Positions 16,646 to 26,244 are shown, counted from the stretch's first letter. The stretch is DNA of 64,000 nucleotides from Cyanobacteria bacterium CYA (GCA_008363215.1 RHKP01000013.1:1-64000); one strand, 5' to 3'. Numbers and translations are program-made. The notes: generated by a model not told the origin, from the sequence alone.

Positions 16646-18346
16646 TCACAGCCCCTTGAGCAGATCGGCCGCGGACGGCTTGTTCTCCGCCGTTGCCGAC
16701 GGGTCGAACGCGCTGTCCAGATCCGCCGGCAGGAACACGCGGAAGTTTGCTCCCTTGCCCTCGGCCGTCTCGACGATGATCCGACCACGGTGCTCCTGGA
16801 TCACGCGCTTGGTCACCGCCAGCCCCAGCCCCGTGCCGCGCAAGCCCTTGGTGGTGTTGAACGGCTCGAAGATCCACGCCAACTTCTGCTTGGCGATGCC
16901 CGGCCCGTTGTCCATCACGGCGATTTCCGCGTACGGGGTCGGACGCTGCGGCGTCGACTCGTGGAACATCACCCGCACGGTCACCACGCCCTTGCCGCCC
17001 TCCACGGCCTCGATGGCGTTGCCCATCAGGTTCATCAGCGCCTGGTGAATCAGGTTCGGATCGATCGGCACCGGCGGCATCTCAGGATCGGTGTCCACCA
17101 GCATCGCGACGTTCTTGTCCTCGCAGCGCGACTCGAGCAACTGCGCGCAGTCCTCGACCAGCGGTCCGAGGCGCGTCAGTTCGAGTTCGACCTGGCGCTG
17201 ACGGCTGAATGCGAGCATGTTGAGCGTCAGCGACACGATGCGGTCGAGGTTGCGCTTGAGGATGTCCCACCCCCCCCGCGCGATCTTCAGGTCGTTGCGC
17301 TTCAGCCCCATCTCCACCACGTCGCCGCCGCCCCGAAGCCCTTGCAGAATGTTCTTGATCGAGTGGCTCAGGCCGGCCACCGTTTCACCCATCGCCGCCA
17401 GGCGCTCGGCCTGCAACTGCCGGCGCGTGTGCTCGGCGTTGGCCAGCGCCAGGCCCGTGTGCTGCCCGATCGCGTTCATCAGCGCCAGTTGCTCGCGCGT
17501 GAACGTGTAGTTGGCGATCGAACTGTCGATGTAAATCGCGCCGAACGTCTGGTCGCGGAAACGGATCGGCGAGCAGATCGCCGAACGGATGTTGTATCGC
17601 TGCACGCTGTCGCCGGCCGCAAATCGCGGGTCGTTCATCGCGTTGGAACTGAGCACACCTTCGCCCTGCCGGATCGCGGCCGAGAGAATGGTGCGGCTAA
17701 CCTTGATCTCGCGGTCCTCCTCATCCCGCGGTGGCGAGCGGTACTTCACCACCGCCGGCTGGAGCGGGACTTCCGGATCCTGCTGCGCGACCATGATGAC
17801 GCCGCGCTCGGGCTTGAACTCGCTGAACACCAGTTCAAGCACCTGCCGCAGCAGTTCGCCCTGGTTGCCTACCTGCGTGGTCAGCGTGGTCAGGCGATAG
17901 ATGACGCGCAGGTGGTCCACCGCGGCCGCACGCGGCTCAGGCTCGGCCAGAATCATCGAATCCTCGTTGCTTCGCATGCGATAGTCGACCTCGGCCACCA
18001 GTTCGGTCGGGTCCATGAGCCGCACGACCGAGGCGTCATCGAGGCTCACGTGTCCAAAGACAAAGACCGTCGATCCCACCCTGATCTGGTCGCCGGCGTG
18101 CAGGCGCGTGCGCTCGATGATGCGCGAGCCGTTGACATACGTGCCGTTCTGGCTCTGCAAATCGCGAATCCACCACAACCCGTCGTCGGGGGTCAGTTCG
18201 GCGTGCCGACGGCTGACCGTGTTGTCGGTCAGCGGCAGCGCCTCGCTCGAACGCCCGATCAACTGCGGTTCGTTGCTGGGCAGTTCGAACTTCTTGCCCG
18301 AGTCAGGCCCCTGGATGACGGAGAGGACGAGCATGCCTTGAACCAT
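16646..18346 (-). CDS. FHA-GAF sensor histidine kinase
   Basis: A 566-residue soluble histidine kinase. Residues about 10-98 form an FHA domain (GRSSEALPLTDNTVSRRHAE, then SQNGTYVNG), which binds phosphothreonine peptides. Residues about 145-300 form a GAF domain. The HisKA helix has the phospho-acceptor H328 in LSHSIKN. The ATPase domain shows NLMGNAIEA, DNGPGI and GTGLGLAV. No membrane segment, receiver domain or adjacent response regulator is present, so its partner is unknown. The start at 18346 is 39 bases from the divergent holA start. The FHA input suggests cross-talk with Ser/Thr kinases, which are numerous in planctomycetes; that is inference. Confidence 0.88.
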   Translation of the reverse strand: MVQGMLVLSVIQGPDSGKKFELPSNEPQLIGRSSEALPLTDNTVSRRHAELTPDDGLWWIRDLQSQNGTYVNGSRIIERTRLHAGDQIRVGSTVFVFGHVSLDDASVVRLMDPTELVAEVDYRMRSNEDSMILAEPEPRAAAVDHLRVIYRLTTLTTQVGNQGELLRQVLELVFSEFKPERGVIMVAQQDPEVPLQPAVVKYRSPPRDEEDREIKVSRTILSAAIRQGEGVLSSNAMNDPRFAAGDSVQRYNIRSAICSPIRFRDQTFGAIYIDSSIANYTFTREQLALMNAIGQHTGLALANAEHTRRQLQAERLAAMGETVAGLSHSIKNILQGLRGGGDVVEMGLKRNDLKIARGGWDILKRNLDRIVSLTLNMLAFSRQRQVELELTRLGPLVEDCAQLLESRCEDKNVAMLVDTDPEMPPVPIDPNLIHQALMNLMGNAIEAVEGGKGVVTVRVMFHESTPQRPTPYAEIAVMDNGPGIAKQKLAWIFEPFNTTKGLRGTGLGLAVTKRVIQEHRGRIIVETAEGKGANFRVFLPADLDSAFDPSATAENKPSAADLLKGL

Positions 18347-18385
18347 ACGGCCGGCAGGCCCCGGCGGGTGCTACCCTCCCAGTCG

Positions 18386-19420
18386 ATGGCCAAGCGGGCA
18401 ACTCCATCCTCCAAGTCCGGCTCGAAGTCGGCAGGCTCGGCCGGCAAGTCCGCCGGCGCGCTTGGGGCGGGGCAGCGCTTCATCGTGCTCTCAGGCAAGG
18501 AGACGTTTCTCCAGCAGCAGCGGACGGGCGAACTGCGCGAGGCGCTGAAGGAGTCCTTCGGCGAGATCGATCTGCTGCGATTTGACGGCAAGGAGGCCGA
18601 CGCTGCGATCGTGCTCGATGAGTGCCGCAGTTTCGGGCTCATCGCCGCGCACAAACTGGTGATCGTGGACGACGCCGAGGAACTGGTCAAGGAAGCCACG
18701 CGTCCGCTCTTCGAGCGCTACGCCGAAGCGCCGTGCGAGGGGACGACGCTGCTCCTGCGTTCGAGCGGGTGGCGCCCCGGCAGACTCGACAAGATGGTCA
18801 CCGTCATCAAGTGCGAGGAGTTCAAACACGACGAAGAAGGCGCCGCCTGGGCAGTCCGCCGCGCCGCCGACGCGCACGGATACAAACTCGATCCGTCCGC
18901 GGCCGAGGAACTGGTCAGACGCACCGGGCTCTCACTGTCGCGCCTGGAGTCAGAACTGGGCAAACTTGCCCTGGCCTCCGACAAGGGTCGTGTTGATGTC
19001 CAGGCAGTGTTGAGCCTGGTCGGGCAGACGCGCCAACTCGAGCCGTGGCCTCTGCGCGAGCATCTGCTGGGGGGCAATCCTGAGAGGGCGATCAGGTACA
19101 TCCGCAACACGCTGGAGAACTCAAAGAACACCGAGATCCCGCTGCTGTTTGCCTGCACGAGTCTGGCACGCGACCTTTACGCCTGCACGGCCGCGCAGCC
19201 TTTGCGCATCCCGCGTGGCGAACTGGCGACTCGCCTGGGCAAACGCAACGACTGGTTTATCCGCGACGCGCTGGCAGCCGCCCCGAAACTCACTCCCGCC
19301 CAGGCGGGCACCCTGCTCAAGGCATGTGCTCGCGCCGACTCGCACACAAAGTCGGGGGTCGGCCGCACGGACCGGACCCTCGAAACCCTCGCCATCCTTT
19401 TTGCCGAACACGTGCGCTGA
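18386..19420 (+). CDS. holA: DNA polymerase III delta subunit (HolA)
   Basis: The delta subunit opens the beta sliding clamp as part of the clamp loader. The 344-residue protein has the family's N-terminal features after a Ser/Lys-rich leader: RFIVLSGKETFLQQQR and LRFDGKEADAAIVLDE. It continues with KLVIVDDAEELVKEA and the lid-domain segment RTGLSLSRLESELGKLAL. The delta C-terminal helical domain ends it (IPLLFACTSLARDLYAC). The Lys/Ser-rich first 30 residues are longer than usual. An ATG at 18386 is chosen; in-frame sequence before it lies over the kinase gene. Divergent from the histidine kinase, and followed by a lipoprotein gene. Confidence 0.85.
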   Translation: MAKRATPSSKSGSKSAGSAGKSAGALGAGQRFIVLSGKETFLQQQRTGELREALKESFGEIDLLRFDGKEADAAIVLDECRSFGLIAAHKLVIVDDAEELVKEATRPLFERYAEAPCEGTTLLLRSSGWRPGRLDKMVTVIKCEEFKHDEEGAAWAVRRAADAHGYKLDPSAAEELVRRTGLSLSRLESELGKLALASDKGRVDVQAVLSLVGQTRQLEPWPLREHLLGGNPERAIRYIRNTLENSKNTEIPLLFACTSLARDLYACTAAQPLRIPRGELATRLGKRNDWFIRDALAAAPKLTPAQAGTLLKACARADSHTKSGVGRTDRTLETLAILFAEHVR

Positions 19421-19516
19421 TTTTGCCGACCCGTGCGCGGGGACTCTTCGAGGCAGCCGCCGGGTCGCTCGACCCGATAGCAGACCTCGCCGGAAGTTCC
19501 CGGTGGAGGCATCCGC

Positions 19517-20677
19517 ATGTTTGGCATTCGCGCACCACAGTCCGTCCTGGCCGCTACCACTCTGCTCGTCGTCCTGCCCGCCTGCCAGTCCTCTGGAACC
19601 CGGGCTTCTGTCGATGGGTACAACGCCGGGCTCTCCGCCTTGGCCGGAGCAGCCCAGACGCCCAAAGTTCCCTCCCGCGAGGCTGCCGAGCAGTTGCTCG
19701 CTTCCGACGCCAACGCCCTGACCGACATGATCGCAGCCTCGACCAAGGCGCTGGACGAACTCTTCGCCAGCGATCTCGGCCCTCTGCTGGACGCGTCGCA
19801 GGAGCCGCAGGTCTTCGACGCACCCGAACTGGTGGATCCTTCCCTCCCTGAACCGGTCGTACTCGAACCATCCACACCCGCCCCCGATCCCTCGGGCGCG
19901 GGGCTCTCTGTGCTGACCGACGACCTGACGCTCGAAGACCCCGTGCCGGTCGCCGAGCCGCCGCTGTCTGATCTGGCTCGCCAGATCGTCGATTCGCTCG
20001 CGTCGGGGCTGGGCTATTCGGACCGTCCTCTGGAGGATGCGCTGGCTCTGCTCGGGTTGGAGGCGTTGGTTCCCGGGGCCGCCGACGCGCCGCTCACCAG
20101 CGACCTGTTCACCCCGAACGAGCAGACGCAGTTTGAGGCCGCCCGTTCGCTGCTTGATGCGATTCGCGCCGGGGAGGAGAATCCCGATGCGGCCGCCGAC
20201 GCCGCCGAACAGATTGCCCAGGATCTGGCCGAGCAGATGCCGCTGCGACTCGATCGCGCCGTGCTTTGCTCGCGTGTGGAGGGATTCGGGCAGTACACCG
20301 AGTTTGCGGGCAACACGCTGCTGGCAGGGCGCTCGCAGCGCGTGATTCTCTATGTCGAACTGAGCCGGTTCGGACACTCCGAGATCCCCGGCACCGACGG
20401 GCAGCCGCGCTATGCCGTCGACCTGTCCCAGCGCGTGGAGATTTACCACGAGCCCGACGGGGTGCTGGCGATGGCCACCCCCACGCTGGCTGACCGGCGC
20501 GTCTCACGCAACAAATTCCACGACTACTACGTCGTCACGGCGATCGACCTTCCCGAAACGCTGACGGTGGGGCAGTACGGCGTTCGCGTGACGATGCGTG
20601 ACCGCTCCGACGACAGCACGGCCGAGGTCGTGGTGCCGCTCACCATCGTCGCCGATGCCAGCGCGCTTCAACCCTGA
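19517..20677 (+). CDS. Predicted lipoprotein of unknown function
   Basis: A 386-residue protein with a lipobox: after a hydrophobic stretch, VVLPACQSS places a Cys at about residue 23 for lipidation. The mature protein is acidic, with Pro-rich linkers at about 100-135. The C-terminal half has an Ig-like or beta-sandwich look, with GQYGVRVTMRDRSDD near the end. I recognise no family. It is on the same strand as holA, 96 bases downstream, and probably has its own transcript. Likely location is anchored to a membrane facing the periplasm-like space. Confidence 0.62.
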   Translation: MFGIRAPQSVLAATTLLVVLPACQSSGTRASVDGYNAGLSALAGAAQTPKVPSREAAEQLLASDANALTDMIAASTKALDELFASDLGPLLDASQEPQVFDAPELVDPSLPEPVVLEPSTPAPDPSGAGLSVLTDDLTLEDPVPVAEPPLSDLARQIVDSLASGLGYSDRPLEDALALLGLEALVPGAADAPLTSDLFTPNEQTQFEAARSLLDAIRAGEENPDAAADAAEQIAQDLAEQMPLRLDRAVLCSRVEGFGQYTEFAGNTLLAGRSQRVILYVELSRFGHSEIPGTDGQPRYAVDLSQRVEIYHEPDGVLAMATPTLADRRVSRNKFHDYYVVTAIDLPETLTVGQYGVRVTMRDRSDDSTAEVVVPLTIVADASALQP

Positions 20678-21026
20678 CCCCCAGATCCAGGGATTGATCG
20701 ATGATATGCCAGTTTGGCGTGTGAGGACTGGCCCGAGGTGTATTCGGGCAGGCCCGAACCGCCGGGGCGCCCTTCCTGCCCATCAGAGCGGCCGATCCCG
20801 TAGTCTCTCGCCCCGGCACGCGACGTGCAACCGATACTCGCGGCCGCGGGGTCAGAGCGCCAGGCCCCGCCCCTAGGATGTGACATGGACGGCTTGAGTG
20901 AATCCTGCGCAGCGCCCCGACGAACAGATCGTACGAAGGGGGAAATGCCGCGAGTGGTTCGCCTGTTTGCCCGAAGGTATTGCCACTTGAATCTGCAACC
21001 CCGGCCAACGCCGGGCGGGAGGAGCC
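20678..21026 (+). other. Leader region of clpC
   Basis: This 349-base gap has no supported gene. Just before clpC it contains a small hairpin, CCCGGC-CAAC-GCCGGG (around 21000-21015), followed by GGGAGGAGCC and the ATG. The strong GGAGGAG ribosome site is thus directly after a stem. No CIRCE element (TTAGCACTC inverted repeat) or CtsR-type direct repeat was seen. Confidence 0.4.
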
Positions 21027-23579
21027 ATGTTCGAACGATTCACTGACCGGGCCCGCAAGGTAATGGCTCTGGCCAACCAGGAAGCGCAGCGGTTCAACCA
21101 CGAGTACATCGGGACCGAGCACATCCTGCTGGGGCTGGTGAAGGAAGGATCGGGCGTCGGGGCCAATGTCCTGCGCAACCTCGACGTAGACCTGCGCAAG
21201 GTCCGGCTGGAGGTTGAGAAACTCGTCAAGGCCGGTCCAGAGATGGTCACCATGGGCAAACTGCCCCAGACTCCCCGGGCCAAGAAGGTCATCGAGTACG
21301 CCATCGAGGAAGCCCGCAACCTCAACCACAACTACGTCGGCACCGAGCACCTGCTGCTCGGTCTGCTGCGTGAGCACGACGGGGTGGCCGCCCAGGTGTT
21401 GATGAACCTGGGGCTCAAACTCGAGGAAGTGCGCGAAGAAGTGCTCAACCTCCTCGGTGCCGGGTCGGAGGGTGGCGGCGAAGCCCCCGAGTCGGCTGTG
21501 CCCGGCTCTTCCTCGCAGCCCGGTGCGCCCGGGGAGCAGCGCGGCAACCGGCGCAAGAGCCAGACCCCCGCGCTCGACTCGTTCGGGCGCGATCTGACCG
21601 AACTGGCCCGCGAAGGCCAACTCGACCCGGTCATCGGGCGCGAGACGGAAATCGAACGCGTCACACAGATCCTCTGCCGGCGCACCAAGAACAACCCGGT
21701 GCTGCTGGGTGAAGCGGGCGTGGGCAAGACGGCCATCGTCGAAGGGCTTGCCCAGCGCATCGTCGCCAACGATGTTCCCGAGATCCTCTTCGAGAAGCGT
21801 CTGGTCGTGCTCGACCTGGCGATGATGGTGGCCGGCACCAAGTACCGTGGTCAGTTCGAAGAGCGCATCAAGGCGGTGATGAACGAAGTCCGCCGCGCCA
21901 AGAACGTGATCCTGTTCATCGACGAACTGCACACGCTGGTGGGCGCCGGCGGGGCCGAGGGCGCCATCGACGCGTCCAACGTTCTCAAGCCGGCGCTGGC
22001 CCGCGGCGAGATCCAGTGCATCGGCGCCACCACCTTCGACGAGTACCGCAAGTACATCGAGAAGGACGCGGCGCTGGCCCGGCGCTTCCAGTCCATCCCG
22101 GTCGACCCGCCGAGCAATGAACAGACGGTCCAGATCCTGAAAGGGCTGCGCGAGCGGTATGAAGAGCATCACCGCGTGCGCATCACCGACGAGGCGGTGC
22201 GGGCCGCCGTCGAACTGTCCGGGCGCTACATCACCGGGCGCGTGCAGCCCGACAAGTCGATCGACGTGATCGACGAGGCGGGGGCGCGCGTGCGCATCAA
22301 GAGCATGACCAAGCCGCCGGACCTGGCGGAAATCGAGGCGAACATCGAGCGGTTGAGCGTCGAGAAGGACGAGGCCGTCCGTGCCGCCGACTACGAGAAG
22401 GCCGCCGAACTGCGCGACCAGGCCGAGCAGTTGCGCAAGAAGAAGGAGCAGATCCAGGAAGAGTGGCGTGCCCGTGCGCAGGAGATCGACGGCGTGGTCG
22501 ATGAAGAGGTCATCGCCGAGGTGGTATCGAAGATGACCGGCGTGCCGCTGACGCGCCTGGAGAAGGAAGAGGCCCATCGCCTGCTGCACCTCGAGGGCGA
22601 ACTGCACAAGAAGGTGATCAGCCAGGAGGAGGCCATCAAGGCCATCGCCCGCGCCATCCGTCGCGCCCGCGCCGGGCTGAAGGATCCCAAGCGCCCCATG
22701 GGCTCGTTCATCTTCGTCGGCCCGTCCGGCGTGGGCAAGACGCTTCTCAGCAAGGCCCTGGCCGAGTTCATGTTCGGCAACGAAGAGGCGCTGGTGCATC
22801 TGGACATGTCCGAGTACATGGAGAAGCACAACGTCTCCCGTCTGGTCGGCGCGCCTCCCGGCTACGTGGGTTACGAAGAGGGCGGGCAGTTGACCGAGCA
22901 GATCCGTCGCCGTCCGTACTCGGTCGTCCTGCTCGACGAAGTCGAGAAGGCCCACCCCGACGTGTTCAACATGCTCCTCCAGATCATGGAGGAAGGGCGC
23001 CTGACCGACTCATTCGGGCGCCACGTCGACTTCAAGAACACGGTGCTCATCATGACGAGCAACATCGGCGCCGACCTGATCAAGGGCGGCGCGGGCTTCG
23101 GCTTCCAGAAGCGCACCGCCGAGGTGGACTACGAGAACATCAAGGGCATCCTGATGAAGGAGATCGAGCGCTTCTTCCGCCCCGAGTTCATCAACCGCCT
23201 CGACGATGTGATCGTCTTCCGCCCCCTCACACGCGAAGATCTGGTCATCATCGTCGAGTACGAAGTGTCGAAGGTCTCCAAGCGCCTGCGCGAGCAGGGC
23301 TTCACCGTCGAACTCGATCAGGCTGCCAAAGACTTCCTGATCGACAAGGGCTACAGCCCCGACTTTGGCGCTCGCCCGCTGCGCCGCGCCATCGGAACCT
23401 ACATCGAAGATCCCCTGTCCGAGAAACTGCTCTCCGGCGATCTGCACGGCATGAACCACCTGCTCATCGGGCGCAAGGAGGGCGAGGAAGGACTCTTCTT
23501 CACCGCTTCCTCCGTCGAGACCAGGCAGCCCGAGCCGCAGGACAAGCCCGGCGTCGAGGCCGAAGCCAAGAGCACTTGA
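21027..23579 (+). CDS. clpC: ATP-dependent Clp protease ATP-binding subunit ClpC
   Basis: A HSP100 unfoldase that threads substrates into ClpP. The 850-residue protein has two Clp-N repeats (1-145) and a Gly/Ser/Pro linker (147-180). AAA-1 has Walker [14 protein letters not shown] (228-240) and Walker B VILFIDE (294-300). A UVR/M-type coiled coil follows (about 445-485, [15 protein letters not shown]), then AAA-2 with Walker [11 protein letters not shown] (565-574) and [14 protein letters not shown]. The UVR motif and short middle domain separate it from ClpB and ClpA. GGAGGAG lies before the ATG. clpP is not nearby, and two terminators follow. Confidence 0.96.
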   Translation: MFERFTDRARKVMALANQEAQRFNHEYIGTEHILLGLVKEGSGVGANVLRNLDVDLRKVRLEVEKLVKAGPEMVTMGKLPQTPRAKKVIEYAIEEARNLNHNYVGTEHLLLGLLREHDGVAAQVLMNLGLKLEEVREEVLNLLGAGSEGGGEAPESAVPGSSSQPGAPGEQRGNRRKSQTPALDSFGRDLTELAREGQLDPVIGRETEIERVTQILCRRTKNNPVLLGEAGVGKTAIVEGLAQRIVANDVPEILFEKRLVVLDLAMMVAGTKYRGQFEERIKAVMNEVRRAKNVILFIDELHTLVGAGGAEGAIDASNVLKPALARGEIQCIGATTFDEYRKYIEKDAALARRFQSIPVDPPSNEQTVQILKGLRERYEEHHRVRITDEAVRAAVELSGRYITGRVQPDKSIDVIDEAGARVRIKSMTKPPDLAEIEANIERLSVEKDEAVRAADYEKAAELRDQAEQLRKKKEQIQEEWRARAQEIDGVVDEEVIAEVVSKMTGVPLTRLEKEEAHRLLHLEGELHKKVISQEEAIKAIARAIRRARAGLKDPKRPMGSFIFVGPSGVGKTLLSKALAEFMFGNEEALVHLDMSEYMEKHNVSRLVGAPPGYVGYEEGGQLTEQIRRRPYSVVLLDEVEKAHPDVFNMLLQIMEEGRLTDSFGRHVDFKNTVLIMTSNIGADLIKGGAGFGFQKRTAEVDYENIKGILMKEIERFFRPEFINRLDDVIVFRPLTREDLVIIVEYEVSKVSKRLREQGFTVELDQAAKDFLIDKGYSPDFGARPLRRAIGTYIEDPLSEKLLSGDLHGMNHLLIGRKEGEEGLFFTASSVETRQPEPQDKPGVEAEAKST

Positions 23580-23605
23580 TCGACGCCGACGGCGTATTGA
23601 AGTTC

Positions 23606-23638
23606 AAGGCCCCTCGCCTCCGGCGGGGGGCCTTTCAC
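23606..23638 (+). terminator. Terminator of clpC
   Basis: A 13-bp stem, AAGGCCCCTCGCC paired with GGCGGGGGGCCTT with one G-U pair and loop TCC, begins 27 bases after the clpC stop and is followed by TCAC. Confidence 0.75.
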
Positions 23639-23703
23639 ATGGGCGACGGGTACCGGGCACCGGAACCACAATCATTTTGCGATACCTGGCCACCAGAAAG
23701 ACA

Positions 23704-23734
23704 GGAGCCCGGTCCGAAGACCGGGCTCCTTTTT
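23704..23734. terminator. Strong hairpin terminator between convergent genes
   Basis: A perfect 11-bp stem, GGAGCCCGGTC/GACCGGGCTCC with a CGAA tetraloop, is followed by TTTTT on the plus strand. It can stop read-through from clpC. On the minus strand the same hairpin lies 29 bases after the PEP-CTERM-like gene, where the following tract is weaker (TGTCTTTC). Confidence 0.85.
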
Positions 23735-23762
23735 GAGAAGCAGGAGAATCGACGATCGCGAA

Positions 23763-24329
23763 TCAGCGGCGACGACGAGCCACCAGCCCGCCGAGGCCCA
23801 GCAGGGCCAGCGAAGCCGGAGCCGGGATGTTGCTGTACACGGTGATCGTGTATGCGCCGCCGGCCGTGCCCGTGCTGGTCACGTCGAAGCCGGTGGCACC
23901 GAACGTCGTGTTGTAGCGGCTCAGGGCCAGGTAGTAGTGGCCGGCGCCGGGCATGGCGCCGTTCTCACCCTCGGCCAGACCGTTACCACCCAGGTTCCAC
24001 GAGTCGCCGAGCAGCAGCCCACTGCCCGTGCCGAAGGACAGCGTGCTCTGGAGGCTGATGCCGTCGTCGTCGTTGCTGGTGACGAGCGTGCCGTCGGCCC
24101 GGTACAGGCCGATCTCGGTGTCGAACACCGTGCCGTTCGAGGTGATGTCCAGATAGGTCTCGCCGCCCGACAGGTCGATGCTGACCCAGATGACCTGACC
24201 GCTCGCGGTGTGCGAGCCCGTGTAGGACTCCATTCCGTTCACAGTGCCGAAGTCGTAGACGGTCGTCGGCTGAGCAGCCGCCACCGAGCCCAGACCCGCC
24301 ACCAACGCCAAAGCCAATGCCTTCTTCAT
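23763..24329 (-). CDS. PEP-CTERM-like secreted protein
   Basis: A 188-residue exported protein with signal peptide MKKALALALVAGLGSVAAAQ, a beta-rich body and the tail IPAPASLALLGLGGLVARRRR. The body contains DTEIGLYRADGTLVTSNDDD, a segment seen in many bacterial pre-peptidase C-terminal-like (PPC) beta domains. A GGAGAG site precedes the ATG at 24329; a longer frame to 24350 would spoil the signal. It shares the domain type and ending with the gene at 51646-52206. Function is unknown; export and possible exosortase processing are inferred. Confidence 0.84.
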   Translation of the reverse strand: MKKALALALVAGLGSVAAAQPTTVYDFGTVNGMESYTGSHTASGQVIWVSIDLSGGETYLDITSNGTVFDTEIGLYRADGTLVTSNDDDGISLQSTLSFGTGSGLLLGDSWNLGGNGLAEGENGAMPGAGHYYLALSRYNTTFGATGFDVTSTGTAGGAYTITVYSNIPAPASLALLGLGGLVARRRR

Positions 24330-24425
24330 GGTGCTCTCTCCAATTCCCACTATTGGGATGCTTGTCCACGTTCGTGGATGCCCGTTCTCTCTCCATGCCG
24401 CGCGAAAATGCGGCCCACATCGAAG

Positions 24426-24454
24426 AATCTATTGAAACGGTTCCCTCAATTCAA
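24426..24454 (-). promoter_or_regulatory. Predicted promoter of the 23763-24329 gene
   Basis: On the minus strand TTGAAT (24454-24449) and TAGATT (24431-24426) are spaced by 17 bases, in an AT-rich patch. The transcript would have a leader of about 90 bases. No nearby competing start was found. Confidence 0.45.
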
Positions 24455-24552
24455 GTGCAATTCTGTCTGCTGGTCTGACAATTTACTGGCAAATAGGTCT
24501 TTTCATATTCTGTTCGCATCATCCGGCGTGCCCACATCCGGGCAAAACCCGA

Positions 24553-24588
24553 CAAAAAAGCACGGGGGTGGGACTCATCCCACCCCCT
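24553..24588 (-). terminator. Terminator of the 24613-25209 gene
   Basis: Read on the minus strand, the stem GGGGGTGGGA/TCCCACCCCC with a four-base loop (TGAG) is followed by GTGCTTTTTTG. It starts 25 bases after the stop of the PEP-CTERM-like gene. Confidence 0.82.
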
Positions 24589-24612
24589 GATCGAGCATGT
24601 TCACGGCCAGCG

Positions 24613-25209
24613 TCAGCGAGACCGGCGACGAGCCAGGAGCCCGCCCAGCGCCAGCACGCCCAGCGGGCCCACGCCGGGAACTTCCAGCCTGACATTATCG
24701 AAGTTCACCTGCGATGCGCCGCCCAACTGGATGGTCAGAGCCTGTCCGGCCAGAGGGTCGCCTTCCAGCACGGTATAGGTCAGAACCGACGTGGCAAACT
24801 GCCCGTGCGGAGGCGTCAGAGTCGAAACGTCCTCGGCGATCACGGTGTCACCGGCGAGCAGCCTGATCGTGTAGGTGTCTGTGCCGTAAGGAGGGGGTCG
24901 ACGCACCACATCGACCATCAGCGTGTAAGTGGCACCCACGTTGAGCACAGTGTTGGTGGTCTGCTGGACGGTGCCGCCATTGATGTAGAGCACCTGGTTG
25001 CCGTGCGAGGCAGTGTAGCCCCACCCTCCGAGTGTGGGGTAGAACGCTCCCCATGCGCCGATCGAACCAACCGCTGACCAACCCGGCACGCCGTCCCCGG
25101 TGTACCCGTCGGGCGCCACCGCGGGCTCTTCGAAACTGGCGTTGATGACGTCGGCGGGGGCAAGGGACGTCGCAAGCCCCAGCGCAGCAAGAACTACTGA
25201 TTTTTGCAC
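24613..25209 (-). CDS. PEP-CTERM-like secreted protein with variant tail
   Basis: A 198-residue exported protein starting at GTG with GGAGG five bases upstream. The signal peptide is short (MQKSVVLAALGLATSLAPAD). The body resembles carbohydrate-binding or discoidin-like beta-sandwiches often linked to PEP-CTERM: it begins INASFEEP and closes with QVNFDNVRLEVPG. The tail VPGVGPLGVLALGGLLARRRS lacks the usual Pro-x-Pro but keeps the hydrophobic helix and Arg cluster. It lies upstream of the related gene on the same strand with its own terminator between, so the two are likely separate transcripts. Confidence 0.8.
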   Translation of the reverse strand: MQKSVVLAALGLATSLAPADVINASFEEPAVAPDGYTGDGVPGWSAVGSIGAWGAFYPTLGGWGYTASHGNQVLYINGGTVQQTTNTVLNVGATYTLMVDVVRRPPPYGTDTYTIRLLAGDTVIAEDVSTLTPPHGQFATSVLTYTVLEGDPLAGQALTIQLGGASQVNFDNVRLEVPGVGPLGVLALGGLLARRRSR

Positions 25210-25295
25210 AATGGCCTCCGTTCACAACAAGAAGTACCGGGAAAGTACCTCGAACTTGAGCGAATGCCAGCGAGTTTTCGGCTTGTTCGTTTGAC

Positions 25296-26021
25296 CTAGA
25301 TCCCGCCGAAGCGCCGTACCGGGTTGAGCATCAGGTTGTCTCTCCCCGGAATAAGGAGGTCGGCGACCTCGATTGCCTCGCGCAGGGACTCGCGGGCGGC
25401 CTCGGGATTCTGGCAGCGGAGGGGGGCCTGCCCGCGTTCGACGTGCCCGGCGGTGGGGACTGCGTCGCCACAGACCAAGGTGTCGCCTCGGGACGAGGGG
25501 ATCAGGATCCCGGTCATGCCGGGGGTGACGCCGGGGAGAGGAAAGAGGTCGACACCCGGGGCGAGGGAGTCGGGCGCCGGACGGCACTTCTGAAGCAGGG
25601 CGACGTCGCGCTGGAGGCGCCGGCCGATTTGGCGTGACTCATCGTCGGCGTCGTCGGCCAACTGCCCGGCCTCGGCCAGCCGCTTCAGGTCGCTTGCCAG
25701 GGGCAGTCCGACGGTCTCGCGTTCGAGGGCCGAGATGAGCCATTCGGCGCCGTCGAAGAGTTCGAGCCCCCGTCGTGTATCGAGCCGGAAACTGGTGAGG
25801 AAGACGTGCGTGACGGCGTCGGGTCTCAGCCCGGTGCGTTCGTGCAGACGGGAGGCCAAGGCGGTGGGGGGCAGCCCCGGGTCGATGAGGATCAGCGCCT
25901 CGCCCGCACGGATCAGCGTGGTGGTGGCGTGCCCGGTGCGGATGGGCTGACGCTCGCCCCACAACTCGTTGTAACTGGTGGCGCCGATGCTGATGACGCT
26001 GATTTCATTCATTGCGGGCAT
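25296..26021 (-). CDS. Metallo-beta-lactamase-fold protein with lost metal motif
   Basis: A protein of about 241 residues with the layout of a metal-dependent hydrolase: GEALILIDPGLPPTALASRL, then a THVFLTSFRLDTRRGLELF segment. Late in the chain come LPGVTPGMTGILIP and DTLVCGDAVPTAGH. Active members read HxHxDH after the first T-H-V-hhh-T. Here the same position is S-F-R-L-D-T, so the three histidines are gone. The later GHTPG His is also replaced (GVTPG). One Asp (CGDAV) remains. It may be inactive or bind something else. Start is ATG 26021 or 26012; no clear ribosome site. No operon partner is evident. Confidence 0.72.
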   Translation of the reverse strand: MPAMNEISVISIGATSYNELWGERQPIRTGHATTTLIRAGEALILIDPGLPPTALASRLHERTGLRPDAVTHVFLTSFRLDTRRGLELFDGAEWLISALERETVGLPLASDLKRLAEAGQLADDADDESRQIGRRLQRDVALLQKCRPAPDSLAPGVDLFPLPGVTPGMTGILIPSSRGDTLVCGDAVPTAGHVERGQAPLRCQNPEAARESLREAIEVADLLIPGRDNLMLNPVRRFGGI

Positions 26022-26189
26022 GGTATCGCGCGGCGGGCGCCGACCAGCCGGGTCGCGTCGGCGAGGCCGCGCCGGCAGCATAGTCGCCCCAGCCGGACCT
26101 GTCGGCAGGCCGAATCACGGGGAGGGGTGGGAGAGAGCGGTCGCGATTGGCAAACTGAATCGGAGGACATCCCCAGCACCCCCTGCGAG

Positions 26190-26222
26190 GCCCCGTGCCG
26201 GTAGCCTCACCGGCGCGGGGTC
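26190..26222. terminator. Long GC-rich hairpin between two minus-strand genes
   Basis: CCCCGTGCCGGT and ACCGGCGCGGGG pair over 12 bp with one G-U, around loop AGCCTC. It lies just after the AhpD-like gene. No T tract follows on the minus strand, while CCTTG follows on the plus strand. It is a plausible transcript end, not proven. Confidence 0.4.
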
Positions 26223-26244
26223 CTTGTTTCGGGGGTTTGAGCGA

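Noticed and set aside
16628..18385. In-frame extension upstream of holA
   Set aside because: It is antisense to the histidine kinase and lacks any similarity; the ATG at 18386 fits holA length.
20640..22955. A 771-codon minus-strand frame
   Set aside because: It is the antisense of clpC, whose Walker motifs are on the plus strand.
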